Made by a program: the position numbers and the translations under genes. From positions 1,674,001 through 1,738,000 of the forward strand of contig JBLDXI010000004.1 in NCBI GenBank assembly GCA_047495785.1: DNA of 64,000 bases. The letters are read 5' to 3'. Origin of the DNA: Lepidodermella squamata. Taxonomy: Eukaryota > Gastrotricha. The notes beneath the pieces were generated by a model, which was not told where the DNA came from, made no database searches, and saw only the letters and a program-made list of their open reading frames with translations. This document shows, piece after piece, positions 35,667 to 48,500 of this stretch (position 1 is the first letter of the stretch; every line of letters starts with the position of its first letter).

Positions 35667-35756
35667 TTCACTGTACGTATTATGCGTTTATGGCGTAGTA
35701 ACTGTAAATATTTGTAAATGATAAAAATCGAAGTTGTTCAGTTATTCAATTGCTGT

Positions 35757-35762
35757 AATAAA
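35757..35762 (+). promoter_or_regulatory. Poly(A) signal AATAAA for channel copy A
   Basis: Canonical AATAAA 91 nt after the stop codon at 35664-35666, correctly oriented; it implies a short 3' UTR. Confidence 0.5.
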
Positions 35763-35766
35763 TAAG

Positions 35767-36626
35767 TTGTGGACTTTTAGTTCAACTCCGAACCAAATTT
35801 GGGTTGCTTTCAGCTTTAAGAATTTCTTACTTAAACTGAATGTATAGATTGAAACCACAACAATATAAGCAGCTTCGAAGTCAGCTAGAACAAAACTAGT
35901 TAGCTGATTTTAAGCTGGGCGCCACAATGGAGTCGTCAACCCACGTGCGAAAACTAGGTCAGAGGGACTCAGGGGGGCATTAACTTATATCCATTAACTT
36001 ATTAGCTAATTAGCATTTCTTTCAGTGGCACAATGGGTAATAGGTCGTTCGTCATAGTGATTACCAATATATATGTATGAGATTTCGAGGCGAAATGAAG
36101 ACTGATTGGCCTGCGTGCCCATTTTTGTCGCTTACCTATTATGGAGCGGCCTGTTATGTTCTAATAGGAGTTCTACGCAACTAACAAGTTGATCTGAACA
36201 CAGGCTCGCATTTTCTGAAGGAGACGCTGTTCGGATTCCACACGTAACTTTGTGTCCAAAACATTTGAAAGAAATTGATGCCTTGATGCAGTTTCGAAGA
36301 TGAACCTTTACACTTTACAGGATCGACGATGTTGTTTTCAAAGTTGAATAATTTGAATACATTGAAGTTGCGATAGAGGATTCATTTCAGCTATAAATTC
36401 AATCGGTTTGATCCATGACAATAAGGCAATAGTTTTAATAATTGGTTTTAATTTCGAATTCCGGCCTATCAGAGTTTTGCTTGGGGCCTGGGAGGTGTTA
36501 TTGCATTGGCAAACAATACAGCGCCGCCTGCAAAGCAAACAAAACTTCGAAACGGTCGCTCAGAATTGAAGTTTTTCCCGGATCAACATTGTCAATAACA
36601 CGGTCGATTTTTGACTTCAGCTAGAA
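35767..36626. other. Intergenic region between the two channel genes
   Basis: No supported gene. The 100 nt before 36627 presumably hold the promoter and 5' UTR of channel copy B. No clear motif. Confidence 0.4.
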
Positions 36627-39600
36627 ATGATAAGATTGGCCTTGGCTGCCTCTTTCGCAACAACTTGCCTCGCGGCTATGATGAAGAGCGCGCCGATAGC
36701 TTTCTGGCCGTTGCGCCGTTCGCAAAAAATTGACGACTACAGTGGCAATGACATCGACGGTGTGAACAGCAGCGCCCTTGTATTCAACGATGGAACAGGC
36801 CCAAACGATTGGACAATCCCAATTCAACTCGGGCAGGATGCAGCTGACTACATACACTTCACCGATGCGAAGCTTGACATAAGCCTGAAAAACGCATGGA
36901 CCTATGCGCTCTACTTTAAAATCGACACATCTAATGCAGTGCCCATTTTCGAGTATAGATCAAGCACATCTTCTGACAGCATCGGCTTTCATTTTTGGGC
37001 TAACTACGCCGAAGGCACAAGTGGGGCGGGCCACTTATACGCTAGGGTTCGTCAGGGCGATTCCGGTATACAGGCGCCGTGCGAGTTCGCTAAGGGATGG
37101 CGATTCGTCGCCGTTTCATTCGACGGCTCCAGTCTCAGGTTGTTTTGCGATGACAATTATGTGAATAGCATGAATTACAATGGCCAAGCGGATACAACAA
37201 CACGCGAGATGTTACTTGGTAAAAGGCTAGGCCAGGGCACTGAAACTACAACTTACGCGTTTTGGTTTTCAATATGGCCGTACGCGCTCAGCGCTGACGA
37301 ATTGCTGGTGTTGAAGCGACGCGGGGCTGATCCTACTTTCCGCGACCAACATACCGGGGATTTCTCTTCAAAACTGTACTACGTTGACGTCATAGGCTTA
37401 CGTGAGTTTTAGAAATTATCGCCAATCTTCAAGCTTTAATGTAGCTGGATTAATGCTTTCAAATCATCGACCCATAATTTCTTCATAAGTGCCCAAACAT
37501 TTTTGCAACATCATAAATTGATGCCATTCGCTCATTTATTTAGCGAATCTCTCTTGAACATGATTTTAAAAGCTGTAATCGCTCTAAGTTTATGTAGTTA
37601 AAAGGAAGAGATTTATGAGCTTTAGCATTGGAAAATAGGTGAATAAGCTGAGAGACATCATTTTTGCCGCTGGGAAATGTTCGAATATGCAAGAAACTCT
37701 ACGTGCTTTTCATCAAAATATAGGCAAGGCAGCAATTTTTCGCTATTTACGCTTTCGGGATGATTGAATCGTGGCTTGTAATGGGGAGCCATGGGAAAAA
37801 AATGACAAGAGTAAGCACTAATATTTCAGAATCATCCTTTTTATTCAATGTTAACTTTCTCAAAACGGATACCTCAAAACGAATTTTGCATGCATATATA
37901 GTTCCCGAGCTGCTCTTTCGCGTGATTCATATAAGATTTGAGGTGGGCAACCCAACCGTTGTTACACGATACAAAAACCTCGCTTTCACTGTGGTTTCAT
38001 TTATTTTGATGAGATCAAGACTGAGCAGCAATTGCCCACCTCAAATCTTATACCACGCGAAAGAGCAGCTCGCGATCTATATGCATGCAAATTTGGTGAA
38101 CAACGGAGGTATCCGTTTTGAGAAGTATTCGATTTAATAATGCAGATCAAAATGTTAGCTTGAGTGCTTACTCAGGTATTTCTTTCTATGGGTTTTTCCT
38201 AATGTAAACTACGAGTTTCTCGCATAAGAAAGCGGAAGAGCAAAATCGCCGGGTTTGGGCTGCTGAACTAACGGTTACTTGGTAGGGCGTTGGTCGTTTT
38301 GAAAGCTACGTCACCACATAAACTTAGCGATTAGAGCTTTCAAAATCATGGAGAGATTCGCCAAAATGGCAGCAATTAATAATTTTATAAAATCATTTGA
38401 CACGCTGTATAGAAGAAGTGGTCATTCATATAGCAAAATGAAATTTTCCAGCCTCCGTTAATGGTCTCCACTGAAAGAATCGGGCTAGTAAGGGAGCGTA
38501 AATTAATGGGCTTCTTTTCTGAAATTTGAAATTTAGAATCGACACTTCCTTTACGATCAGGGAGAAAATTAGCGTGGAATAACCGCTTGAAGTCACCTAT
38601 TGTTAACATGGGCTATGTACATTTGATTTTGTTCCTAGGTGGGCAGCGGTGGAAAACGAGCTGTGATGTTTCAACAGCAGATGGAGTGATATCAGCCTTC
38701 CCTAGCCCGGGTGAGAACAAAATTGCTGTACTGTACAACAAAGGCGTCACGACTAAGGCTGATGGAGCGCATTTCGAAATCAGAATCAATACTACGGCGT
38801 CGCAATCTGGTGGAAATGACGGTTATGCAATTTACATCGTGAAAACATCCAGTGTAGCTAATCAGACAGGTAGGATACCCCGCAAGTCTTCGCCCTATGT
38901 TTGATCTCGTTTTTATAGGTGATTGTCAGATCTACAAAAATTACGGCTTGCGAAACGAGAGTGGCGCACTGCAAGCCGGATTTCGAATTCGCCACTACAG
39001 GTCTCTGATCCACGTCAACCTGTTCGACAGTACAACAGACAACGAAATGTGGCAGGATGAAAATAAATTCGGCCTGCACGCCATTAGTAACGCGTCTTTT
39101 TATGGCAAAATCGGCAACGGCTGCGTCGTTACAACTCAGCCTGCTGATTTAACCTACGTGATACGTTTGGCTGATGGTAGCATTGTTGTTGACCTCATCC
39201 AAGATGGTCGAAAGAACACGAGCCAAAATTGTGCGTCAGTTGCCGCTAACCCAACACTGATGGACTACTTGAACAGTGGCAATTACACGATAGCTGTGGC
39301 AGTTGGAAATTCTGCCCGGGAATACGCGAGCGCAGCCGAAGTGATCAGCATTTCTCACATGAAACTAATTGCTAAAACCTCGACGACGACCCTAACATCA
39401 ACAGTCGTTTCTTCGACGAGTTCAACCAAAAGCGCAACCAGTGATTCGTCTACAACTTCCACACCCACCTCTTCAGTCTCCTCGAGTTTTACGGCTTCTC
39501 CCGCTGTTTCAAGCTATCCCGACTCTGTCCCAAGTCTAAACCCCACTATTTTTTCTACTGCTACTACTTCAACCGAAACGCCTAGCGGTGATACGCCTCC

Positions 39601-40855
39601 GATATCCACGGCCACTGCGATGGGTCAAACTGAAACGACTAATGCCAATATGCCTGAAACAGCCACCCGGAGTTATGCGTCGTCCACAAAAACAACTGCG
39701 ACCGATACATCACCGATAACGCTTAGTACCTCTGCTACTCCAGATGATCACACGAAAGAGGAAGCCCTGTTTCAAGCTTACGAAGCTGTGGCTGAGGAAC
39801 AATCTTTCCCAATGCTACCAAAACCAAAGCCAAGCTCAAATCTAACAACCGATGAGCTTATTTGGTGGTGTTCTGATCTATCCCCGATCAATCGAAGCCC
39901 ATCGCCTGTAAATTTGCCCCTGAGACTTACTTTCACATTGGATCGACTCGCGAAGGTCAAAGAGGTTCGAAAAACATTTTCGGTCACAGGCCAGTTGTAC
40001 ACACGATGGATGGTTGTGAGATGTCGTTTCAATGACTCTTTCATCCTCGATCGTGTAAAAATTCAGGACCTGAGCTCGATCTGGCACCCTGAGATCGAAT
40101 TCAGAAACGCCGCGAGTGACACTGGGATGACATCTGACTCGATTGGCAACTACATGGAACTATATATTAATAGAACTGTAGAGAATGCTACGCTGTGGCC
40201 ACTTTACTTCTACTGGAAACAGTTCGGCCTGTTCGAGGCCAGCTGCGATTTTAACCTCGAGAAATTCCCGTTTGACACCCAAAAGTGCGAGATCATCTTC
40301 AGAATTCAACAGCCTTTGAATTTGGTAACTATTACCAAGGCGAACCTATCAATGATGGATAGCGAATCGCTAAGTACCCTAGAAGAATGGCGAGTCTATC
40401 CGATTGGCTACAGCATCGAAATGGTCCGAAACGGTGATTTGGCATCGAGCCAAGTCGTGTTTTCGCTCGAACTGCGCCGCAAACCAGACTATTTCATGTT
40501 CAATCTGCTCGGTCCGTGCTTCGTGTTGACTCTTCTCGCGTTCAGTACGGTTCTGCTGCCGCCGAGCAACAGCGACCGTGTTTGCTTCAACGTGTACCTG
40601 CTCCTTGCTTACACAGCATCGATCGGGCCGTTGGCGGCGAAGATCCCGCGATCCAATCAACGCGTGCTCATCTCGGATCTCATCATGGCGCTGGAGGCTG
40701 TCAGCCTGCTGCTGACGACTGAAAGCCTGCTCGTGTTCTGGCTCAGCCAGCGCAAATCGAAGGCGCATTTGTGTCGAAAGATCGACATCAGTTGCTACGG
40801 CATCCTGTTGCTAGCTGTGGCTGGTTTTGTATTCTACTGCCTTAAAAGGGCTTAG
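36627..40855 (+). CDS. LamG-stalk-Cys-loop ligand-gated ion channel, copy B
   Basis: Tandem paralogue of the gene at 32725. Exons 36627-37401, 38639-38869, 38919-40855 give 980 codons; intron positions and phases are the same as in copy A. Signal peptide, LamG domain opening FWPLRRSQK, unnamed beta-rich region, a longer Ser/Thr-rich stalk (about 483-616), then the channel unit with Cys-loop C778-C792 and the same M1-M4. From the Cys-loop to the C terminus the two proteins are nearly identical, while the LamG part has diverged widely, so ligand-side change with a fixed pore is likely. Intron 1 is 1.24 kb against 55 nt in copy A, because of a foldback insertion. Poly(A) signal candidate at 41151-41156. 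Confidence 0.88.
37780..38195. mobile_element. Foldback/MITE-like palindrome in intron 1 of channel copy B
   Basis: Arms near 37780-37955 and 38030-38195 are reverse complements: GAGTAAGCACTA versus GAGTGCTTACTC at the outside, then TCTCAAAACGGATACCTC versus GAGGTATCCGTTTTGAGA, a CATGCATATATAG block, and GAGCTGCTCTTTCGCGTG with its complement near the centre. The loop is about 75 nt. No protein. It explains most of the extra length of this intron. Confidence 0.65.
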
Positions 40856-41263
40856 ATACATTGAAACCTATCATTCTTAAGTTTCTTAAGTAAGGAAATA
40901 TTATATAAATTGATGAATATTGTAGGTCGTGTCTAATGTATGTGGTACTTGTTTTCAAGTTTGCAGAAAAATACCTTGAAAGCGTTGTAAGTATTTCTGT
41001 TTGACTGGTTTTTTTTAGCTCTTAGCTTATCATTCTTGAAGCTGTTCATTCTCTATGGGATCTCAAATGCTCTCCAGCTTTTCCAAATGTAGTCAATAAT
41101 TTACTTTTTACTTTTCAACGGCTTGACAACGATGACTTGGAACATCAGGGAATAAAATAAAAAAAAAGTTCTCAAACAAAATAACTGATCACAACAAATC
41201 ACGCGAGTCCACGTCGAAAATCCCCTAAATTGATCATTGCTATACTATTATGTGATCTAATTA
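40856..41263. other. Convergent intergenic region
   Basis: Between the 3' ends of channel copy B (+) and the transporter (-). AT-rich, with AATAAAATAA at 41151-41160. No gene. Confidence 0.45.
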
Positions 41264-43239
41264 CTATTTATCGTAGAGAAGCCTCGAATCATTCGGCGGG
41301 TAGTTGATCGTGTACATGCGCCCGCCAACCTTCGCCCCATCAACCGGCGCCGGTTTGCCAACCGCAGTTTTCGCTGTAGGTTCAAATTTCGGCCCATCGA
41401 GCCCACCGTAATACGTCGGATTCTCAACGTAGGTCGGCGCCAATTTGCGCTCCTCCTCGCCGTCGTTGTAGTCATCCTCGTCACTGCGCAGGGTTGTGTA
41501 GTCGTTGTAGAGGCACGACGATGGAACATTCAGCGAACTCACGCGGGCTGCGTCGCTCGAAATGCAGTTCGGGTCGAAGAGCGGCTGCTCGCGGACGTCA
41601 CGTCGGTGGACGAAGTAGACGAGGGCGCAGTAGATGGCGAGTTGGATGAGGAAAATCACGCCCGTCATGTAGAAAACGTCATCGTGCGATTTTCGCAGAT
41701 CATAGATTCCACCGGTCAGGAGAGGCCCAAGCAGCAATCCAACGCCAGAACACGTATTCGTATATCCCCACTAAAAGAAAAACAAGAAAATACAAAAATT
41801 AGCTATGCCAAAGGATTCGTGGAACGCGACTGCGTAGAATGTCCTAAACCTTATTAGGTGCCCACAAGCTAATTATCCTAATTGGACTCCTGTCAAGGTC
41901 TTTTGGGACGATTCAACAAATTGAGACAAATAATACTCACCGCTTGGTCCTGAGGTAGCCGAGTAATGTCGACAGTTTCAGCGAAGGTGTAAACAATTGC
42001 GAAGCCAAGGAAGAACCCACTGCCAACTGATAGGCTGAGGATCATCACCCAACCAGCTTCATCAACGCTTGGCCACATGAAGTAGATAGCTGATAAGGCT
42101 AAACTTGATATTAAATTGACGACAATAAGACGGCCTTTCAGTAAATCGCCGATGAGAGACGCCCCGATGTAGGCGATGATCTCTGAGAAACTGAGAACGG
42201 TGACTGCGAGTGACGTCACGGCGCCCTGATAGCCCTGATCTCGCATGTAAGACGGTAAATTTACGACAGGCATGTAGAACCCGAGGAAGGTTGTTAGATT
42301 GACGGCGAACCACAGGATGACCTCGGGCTTCTTCAGTTGCTCCAACGGCACTAGTAAACTGCCTTTCGCCTCTCGCTGCTTCATCGCCGCGTATTCAGCG
42401 TTGTCGTAGCGGGACACGAAAACCGGGGCTGTAGCAAAGGCTGTGATGAACAGTAACACGGCAGCGATGCGGAACGATATCCGCCAGCCATAAGTTGTGA
42501 CCAGTTCAGCATAAATCGGGTTGAAAATTACAGAACCTATATTTGAAAACAAACATTGAATGAACAGGAATTTAGAATTTCCTAAAATCCTAAAATAGGG
42601 TAGTTCAATTATTTACACGTCAAATTTTGATAAATTCAAAACATACCCAATGGATATCCGCAGTAGAGTATCGATGTCCCTAACACGTGATACGGGTGAG
42701 TTTTGTCGAAATAATCGATGAGGATCAGCGAACTGGCCATGTAAGTCAACGAGGTGCCGATACCCTGCAGGACTGAGTAGGCGAATACAAGCGAGTGCAT
42801 GGTGGTCATGAGTGAAGACAAGACACACGACAGCGAGCAGATGATCATGCCGCCGAATATGCAATACTGGTAGCCGGAGGAGTCGAACATTCGGATGAAA
42901 GAAACAGAAATAGGGGCCAGGGTCATTGAAGTTGTCATCACCAGGGTTCCGATCCAATCTAACGAAATAATAGATGAATGATGAATTCAGTCAATCCAAT
43001 TTTTGAAAATGACTTACTTCCTTCAGTCATCGATGATCTGTTGAAATCATCCCGTAGGTCGACCAAAAACTAAAGACACAAATTTATAATCTATAGTTGA
43101 ATTTCGGTCGAAAACTTGCTTCGCCGTAAGAATAGTGAAGGCCTGAACGAATGACGGTTACGAAAAGTACAGCGGCGCAGATGAACCACGAACGCACAAA
43201 AAGCGTCGCGCCAGTTTTGTACCAGTTATACCACAGCAT
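41264..43239 (-). CDS. SLC16-like (monocarboxylate-type) major facilitator transporter
   Basis: A 12-segment plasma-membrane carrier of the MFS class, most like SLC16 monocarboxylate transporters. Exons 43239-43120, 43069-43018, 42958-42647, 42536-41941, 41770-41264 join to 528 codons with consistent phases. Helix 1 is WFICAAVLFVTVI followed by HYSYGEFLVDLRDDF, matching the SLC16 pattern of helix 1 then SYGVFF-E----F. The first half closes with GSVIFNPIYAELVTTYGWR. A long charged loop (NAEYAAMKQREAKG) precedes helix 7, and helix 11-12 has GLLLGPLLTGGIYD, close to the family GPPLAGLLYD. The usual DGGWGW before helix 1 is absent, so substrate cannot be inferred. The cytosolic tail is about 90 residues. 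Intron 1 (43119-43070) uses a GC donor with GCAAGT. Confidence 0.82.
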
Positions 43240-44265
43240 ATTTTTACTAGATAAATCACTGCCTCATGGCCTAAAGTTGCGAAAGTACGAATTTCTGAAA
43301 ATGTCCGCGGAAAAAACAATGATTTGCCGGTAAAGAAACGTATCACGCGATGTCTGGTCGATAAAGTCTTAAGCTGTCAATTAGCATAAGCTTCAGGTGA
43401 AAACAAAATTTTTTTCACTGCCCGGGGGCTCATCTTATCGGTAAGTATTTGCCACTCTCAAAATCTAGTTTTTGACATTAGCTAATAAAGGGACACAAAT
43501 TTCCCTTTCTAGATGAAAAAAGTCGAAAATGCCTAAACCTACAAGGCTAATCGATAGACCTATTTTTGTTCGCAAAATCTTAATTTTTGAACTTAATATT
43601 TGAACTCGGTAAGAACTGCAAGATATTGAATTCGGAATTCCTTGCATAGCCCTTTCAGGTATCTCAAGTGCAATTAAGTGCTTATCTAACTAATAAATTT
43701 TTTAAATATATTCAGGTGAAAACGAAAAAATACCGAAAAAACCAAACCAATCAGCTCCTTTTTCGATCCAAAACCGCAAGATTTATTACAACTTGAAAGT
43801 TAATCGGATCTCTACCTTGGAACTCAAGACAATTCTAGGCATGCTTCATATTAATGGCTCAAAACTGGCCTGGATTATCGGAATGAAACCGTGTCAGAGT
43901 TAACAGGTTACCGAAATACGGCAAGAGCCACTTGATAGCCCTATTGAGCTAATGAGTGGCGGCTATCGATGATACTTGTGATATTATCGCGTAATGACTA
44001 CTCGCGTAAGTATATGCCTGCCATCGTACGTGAGTGAGTGCGTGCGAATCGATGCGCAAAATCATCAGCCACTTTGCCTAAGGACAACAACCGCTTGAGT
44101 TGAGCATCGTCGTCGTCGTTAGTTTTCAGCCGTTAGCGGTTTTTTTTCTGCCTCAGCCCTGTTTGCTTTTCACTCACTTTCTTGTTCTTCTCAAGTGTAT
44201 TCTTCGGTGATATTTTTTACGGCGCAGTGAGGTGATTGCCGTATCAATGAGAGTAGAATCGATAT
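43240..44265. other. Intergenic region
   Basis: No supported gene. AT-rich; a CGTCGTCGTCG run lies near 44107-44120. It presumably contains the transporter's promoter next to 43240. Confidence 0.4.
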
Positions 44266-44690
44266 TTACCTAGAAATTGTACAATAAGTCGTTGTCAAAC
44301 ATTTGTTGGTAAACATTTGCAAAAATTCGAAAGTTTTACTTATATTCACATCATCGCTGTAGTAATATAACAAACTGAAATTAATCAATTGCCACGCAAA
44401 TTTCGCCTGAGTAGGTGAAAACCCTGCCGCACGCATAGCTTGACCAATACTGAACGGATTCGCCGCTTGTTCCAGCCTTTGAACCTCGCGACACAAAACT
44501 CCTTCATCCGCCGTTGAATCGTATGATGGGGATTTATCGCTAGCAGGAATTCTCTATCTGAAAAATTCTTGTAATTCTTGTGGTGACTTGAAATTATAGT
44601 ATAAAACTAACCAGCTTTCGATAGCATGGAAGCACTGGTGATTTGATGCAAAATCGTGGAAAATAACAGCAGACAAGGTAGAAAATCCAT
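44266..44690 (-). pseudogene. Diverged LamG-family gene fragment (two exon-like pieces)
   Basis: An exon-like piece at 44690-44612 encodes MDFLPCLLLFSTILHQ..., a good signal peptide, and ends at a GTTAGT donor. A second piece, about 44548-44266, reads ...QLINFSLLYYYSDDVNISK..., which matches the LNLACLTYYHDSVNLKTPEM segment of the LamG protein at 50927-52871. With the available AG acceptors the two pieces do not join in the same frame, so this is either a decayed copy or a gene whose splicing I have not solved. No further LamG exons follow. Confidence 0.35.
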
Positions 44691-44699
44691 GTAATAGGC

Positions 44700-45558
44700 C
44701 TTGCTAGCGCACTACACTGCCACTTGAAGGCTCTTCTGCGCTGGAATCCTATTTCAGTGTCCTGAAGCACGTGCACGAACCTGGAATTTGTGGCAGATTC
44801 AGCCAGCGAGCGTTCAATTGGCTCGATCAGCTTTACATACGTTCACACTCATGTTATTTCACGCAGTTCCGCGTCTAATATAACTCCTGTCTATGTGCGC
44901 ACATAGCTGCGAGCAGCGGTTTGAATTTCTCAAATTCCTGCGTCAGATGCCTCGAGTCGTTACACAGTCATTTCAGACAGCTTAGCTACTAGAAGAATGG
45001 CTGAGTCAAGCCGCCGCTATGATTACTAGATACTCGATAGTCTTCGAAGTGAGAAATTAAGTAGATGAAATTTCAAAATTGAAACTTCAAATTCTTAAAC
45101 AAATTGAAAACTATTTAAATTTGAGCTGGCTAGTTTTCATGTCAATCTTTTATGATCTGAAGACAAACACGGTCAAGGTCACTTCACGAGTTGTACTTCA
45201 GCCAGCGATAGGCGATATCGATTCCAAGTATCGATTTCATGAATCAGTGATTTTTTAGATAGGTACCCTGTATCAACCGTGATGTTGACTCACTGTATGA
45301 GTCCTAACAAATTGAAAATTCAAATTTCTCAAAATTCGTGAGGTTTGAAAAAACCATTGCTTTCCTCGAAAAAATGTCAATTTCCAAGAGGCTTTTGTTT
45401 GGTCACACCAGTCTCACACTGTATGATATACTACAGATATAGGCTTATCAGCATTCACGCTGATTAGCTGGAACGTGGCAGATAACGAATGCATAAACTG
45501 GCACTCGCAGAAAGGCGTACACTTTACAGCCATCAGAAATAGCTGCACCATAGAAAAA
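44700..45558. other. Upstream region of the calpain gene
   Basis: No supported gene. The open frame of the calpain extends 28 codons upstream of the chosen ATG (from a GTG near 45475), so an upstream 5' exon is possible but not identified. Confidence 0.4.
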
Positions 45559-48500
45559 ATGTACCCAGTGCCTTACTATTCACCGTACAATTTGCCGTAT
45601 ACCAACTACACGTTCTACCAAGAACAGCCGTCAAACGCCCCACCCTGCTGCTCGGAGGCCGTCATCGAAGCCGTCACACATCGAAAACCGCCCGTTGACT
45701 TCAATCCTTACACACAGTCAACATTACCACCACCCGGTCCTATCTACCCGCCTGTGCCTAGCAACGATTCATACGTGAAACAGGCAAGACCTGCCAACTA
45801 CCCTCAACCTGGGTTCTTCCCACCTGGAATCACCCCGGCTGTTACGCATGGGTCAGCCTGCAATATACCAGGCTGCGTCGACTGCCGTAGTAGTTCTTGC
45901 CTCCCTTACTCATATTACCAACAGGACCCTAATCGGCCTTCAGTTGGCTGGGAGCCGATAACTTGGGAACCTTATAACAACCAACTGCCCTACCCGAACC
46001 AACAGCCAGGTGAAGTAATTGTCCAGCGGCAGTCAAATGCAAACGCCTTACAAGCTGGAAGCGCCTCGCCGCGGTTGAGCGAAGTCCTATCCGGCTCAGC
46101 GAACGTCCTGCCCGAAAATCTGGCGAGCCCACAGAAAATCATTAGCAAGACTTACGTTGAGGTGCGAGCGGAATGCGCGAAATCAAAACGGCTCTACGAT
46201 GACGTTGAATTCCCGGCGAATAACTTGAGCATAAGTGCGTTCCGCCGACCGACAAGGCCGATTGAGTGGAAACGGCCGAAGGAGCTAGTCGCGAACCCGA
46301 AGTTCATCTTCGATGGGATGAGCCGTTTCGACATTGTCCAGGGTGAACTCGGCGATTGTTGGCTACTGGCGGCGATGGCGAATTTAACCCTCTACCCTGA
46401 GCTGATTGAACGCGTCGTGCCGCCTGATCAGAGCTTTGACGGGCCGAACTACAACGGCGCCTTCCGATTCAATTTCTGGGTCTACGGCCATTGGGAGGAA
46501 GTTGTCATCGACGACAGACTGCCGACGTACAACGGGCGGTTGGTCTACATGCATTCGCAGCATAAAAACGAGTTTTGGTCCGCGCTGCTCGAGAAGGCGT
46601 ATGCGAAACTCGTTGGCTCGTACGATAACCTGCGCGGTGGTTCGACCTGCGAATCTATGACCGACCTCTCGGGCGGGTTCTGTGAGATTTTCGAGCTCAA
46701 GGAAAAAACTCCACCTGCTCTGGTGCAAATTTTGCAGAAGGCAAATGAACGTGGCTCCCTTATGTGTTGTTCGATCAATCAACGTGAGAACATGCCGTCG
46801 ATGGCGCAACTTCCAAACGGCTTGATCATGGGACATGCGTACAGTGTGACGGATATCAAGAAGGTCACGTCGAGGTCTGGCGACATCAATTTGATCCGCA
46901 TCAGGAATCCATGGGGTCAAACCGAGTGGAATGGAGCTTTCTCAGACAAGTCAGTCTTTTCAGAAATTTGCAAACTTTGTGACTGCAATTTTTTTTTTAA
47001 ATTGGGGAAAATGTACAAAAAATGAAAATTTTTGAGATAATATTTATTGGAAAAATTCTGGAAAATGTTTTTAAAATTCAGAAGAATTTCGGAGAATTTA
47101 GGAAAATTCTGGAAGATATCTGAAAATATAAAAAAATATGGAAAATTTCAAAATATTTTTTTTTCATAGGAAATTTTGGAAAATAATCAAAGTTAATCAG
47201 GAAAGGTTCTAAAAATTAAAACATTAAAAAATCAGAAAATATTCGTGTTCATGATAGCATTAATGAATAGTGGTTCGGAAAGGGAAACCGGAAATTATAT
47301 CTTCAATTTTCGTTATTTCAGCTCTCCAGAGTGGCAAAAAATTTCTGAAGACCAGAAGAAGAAGATCGGCGTTAGTTTTGGCACAGATGGCGAATTCTGG
47401 ATGGCCTACAACGATTTCACATCGAATTTCGAACTTCTCGAAATGTGCAATCTTTCATTCGACCTGCTCGGAACTCGGGAACAACTGGAGAAGCTCACGA
47501 TATCCGCTACCCAGTCAATCCGTTGCATGACCAAAGTTCGAAAATGGGAGACGACCATCATTGAAGGCGAGTGGCGGCGGTACTTCAACGCCGGGGGTTG
47601 TCGAAATTTCATTCAGAGTTTCGCTAGCAACCCGCAATACCGCATCAGACTGACGGAGTACGACGAGCATGACCCGGAGAAGCTGTGCACGGTCCTCATC
47701 GGGCTGATGCAGAAAGACAGGCGGAAGGTGAAGTCTGAAATACCAACCTTCTTAACCATCGGCTTTTCGCTGTACAAACTGACAGAGGCCGATTGCGCGA
47801 GGCCGTTAGATCAAGGGTTTTTCGAGAGGAATGTCTCAAAGGCTAGGTCGAGCTTTATCAATTTGAGAGAAGTGTCCGGAAGGTTCCGGCTCCCACCTGG
47901 GATCTACGCGATTATTCCATCTACATTCGAACCTAATACCGATTGCGAATTTGTTTTACGAGTCTACTCAGAACGGAAGTGTACGGCTGAGTAAGTTATG
48001 AAAATATTGGTTAATTATAGTTGACTAAAATGTTCTCTAGCGAACTAGACACGGCTACGATGAAAGTAGCTCCTAAGCCTTTGCCAGTTCCATCAGCCAA
48101 GGAATCAAAAGAGACCAATAACTTGGGATCTTTGACGGATGAACAGATACGCAAGAAAGCCATCGATGCTTTCCGTCAAGTCGCTGGTTCCGATGGCGTG
48201 GTCGATGCTTACGAATTGCAGCAGGCCATGGCTAAGAAGTTCTCGGAAATGTTCAAATTCGATGGTTTTAGCCTCGACACCGTGCGGTCGATGGTGGCGT
48301 TGAAGGACAAAGGCCTGACTGGCACGTTGAATTTGTACGAGTTCATGGACTTGTACAAGGACCTCGCCTACTGGAGCCGCGTGTTCGTGCAGTTCGACGT
48401 GAAGAAAAGCGGCAAAATGGAGGCGGTCAAGCTGCGCGACGCTCTCAGCCACATCGGCTTAGGGCTCAGTAACAAGGTGTTTAAAACTATGGTGCTTCGA

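Noticed and set aside
45475-45558. Calpain start at a GTG 28 codons upstream
   Set aside because: GTG starts are not expected in nuclear animal genes; the first ATG at 45559 or an unseen upstream exon is more likely.
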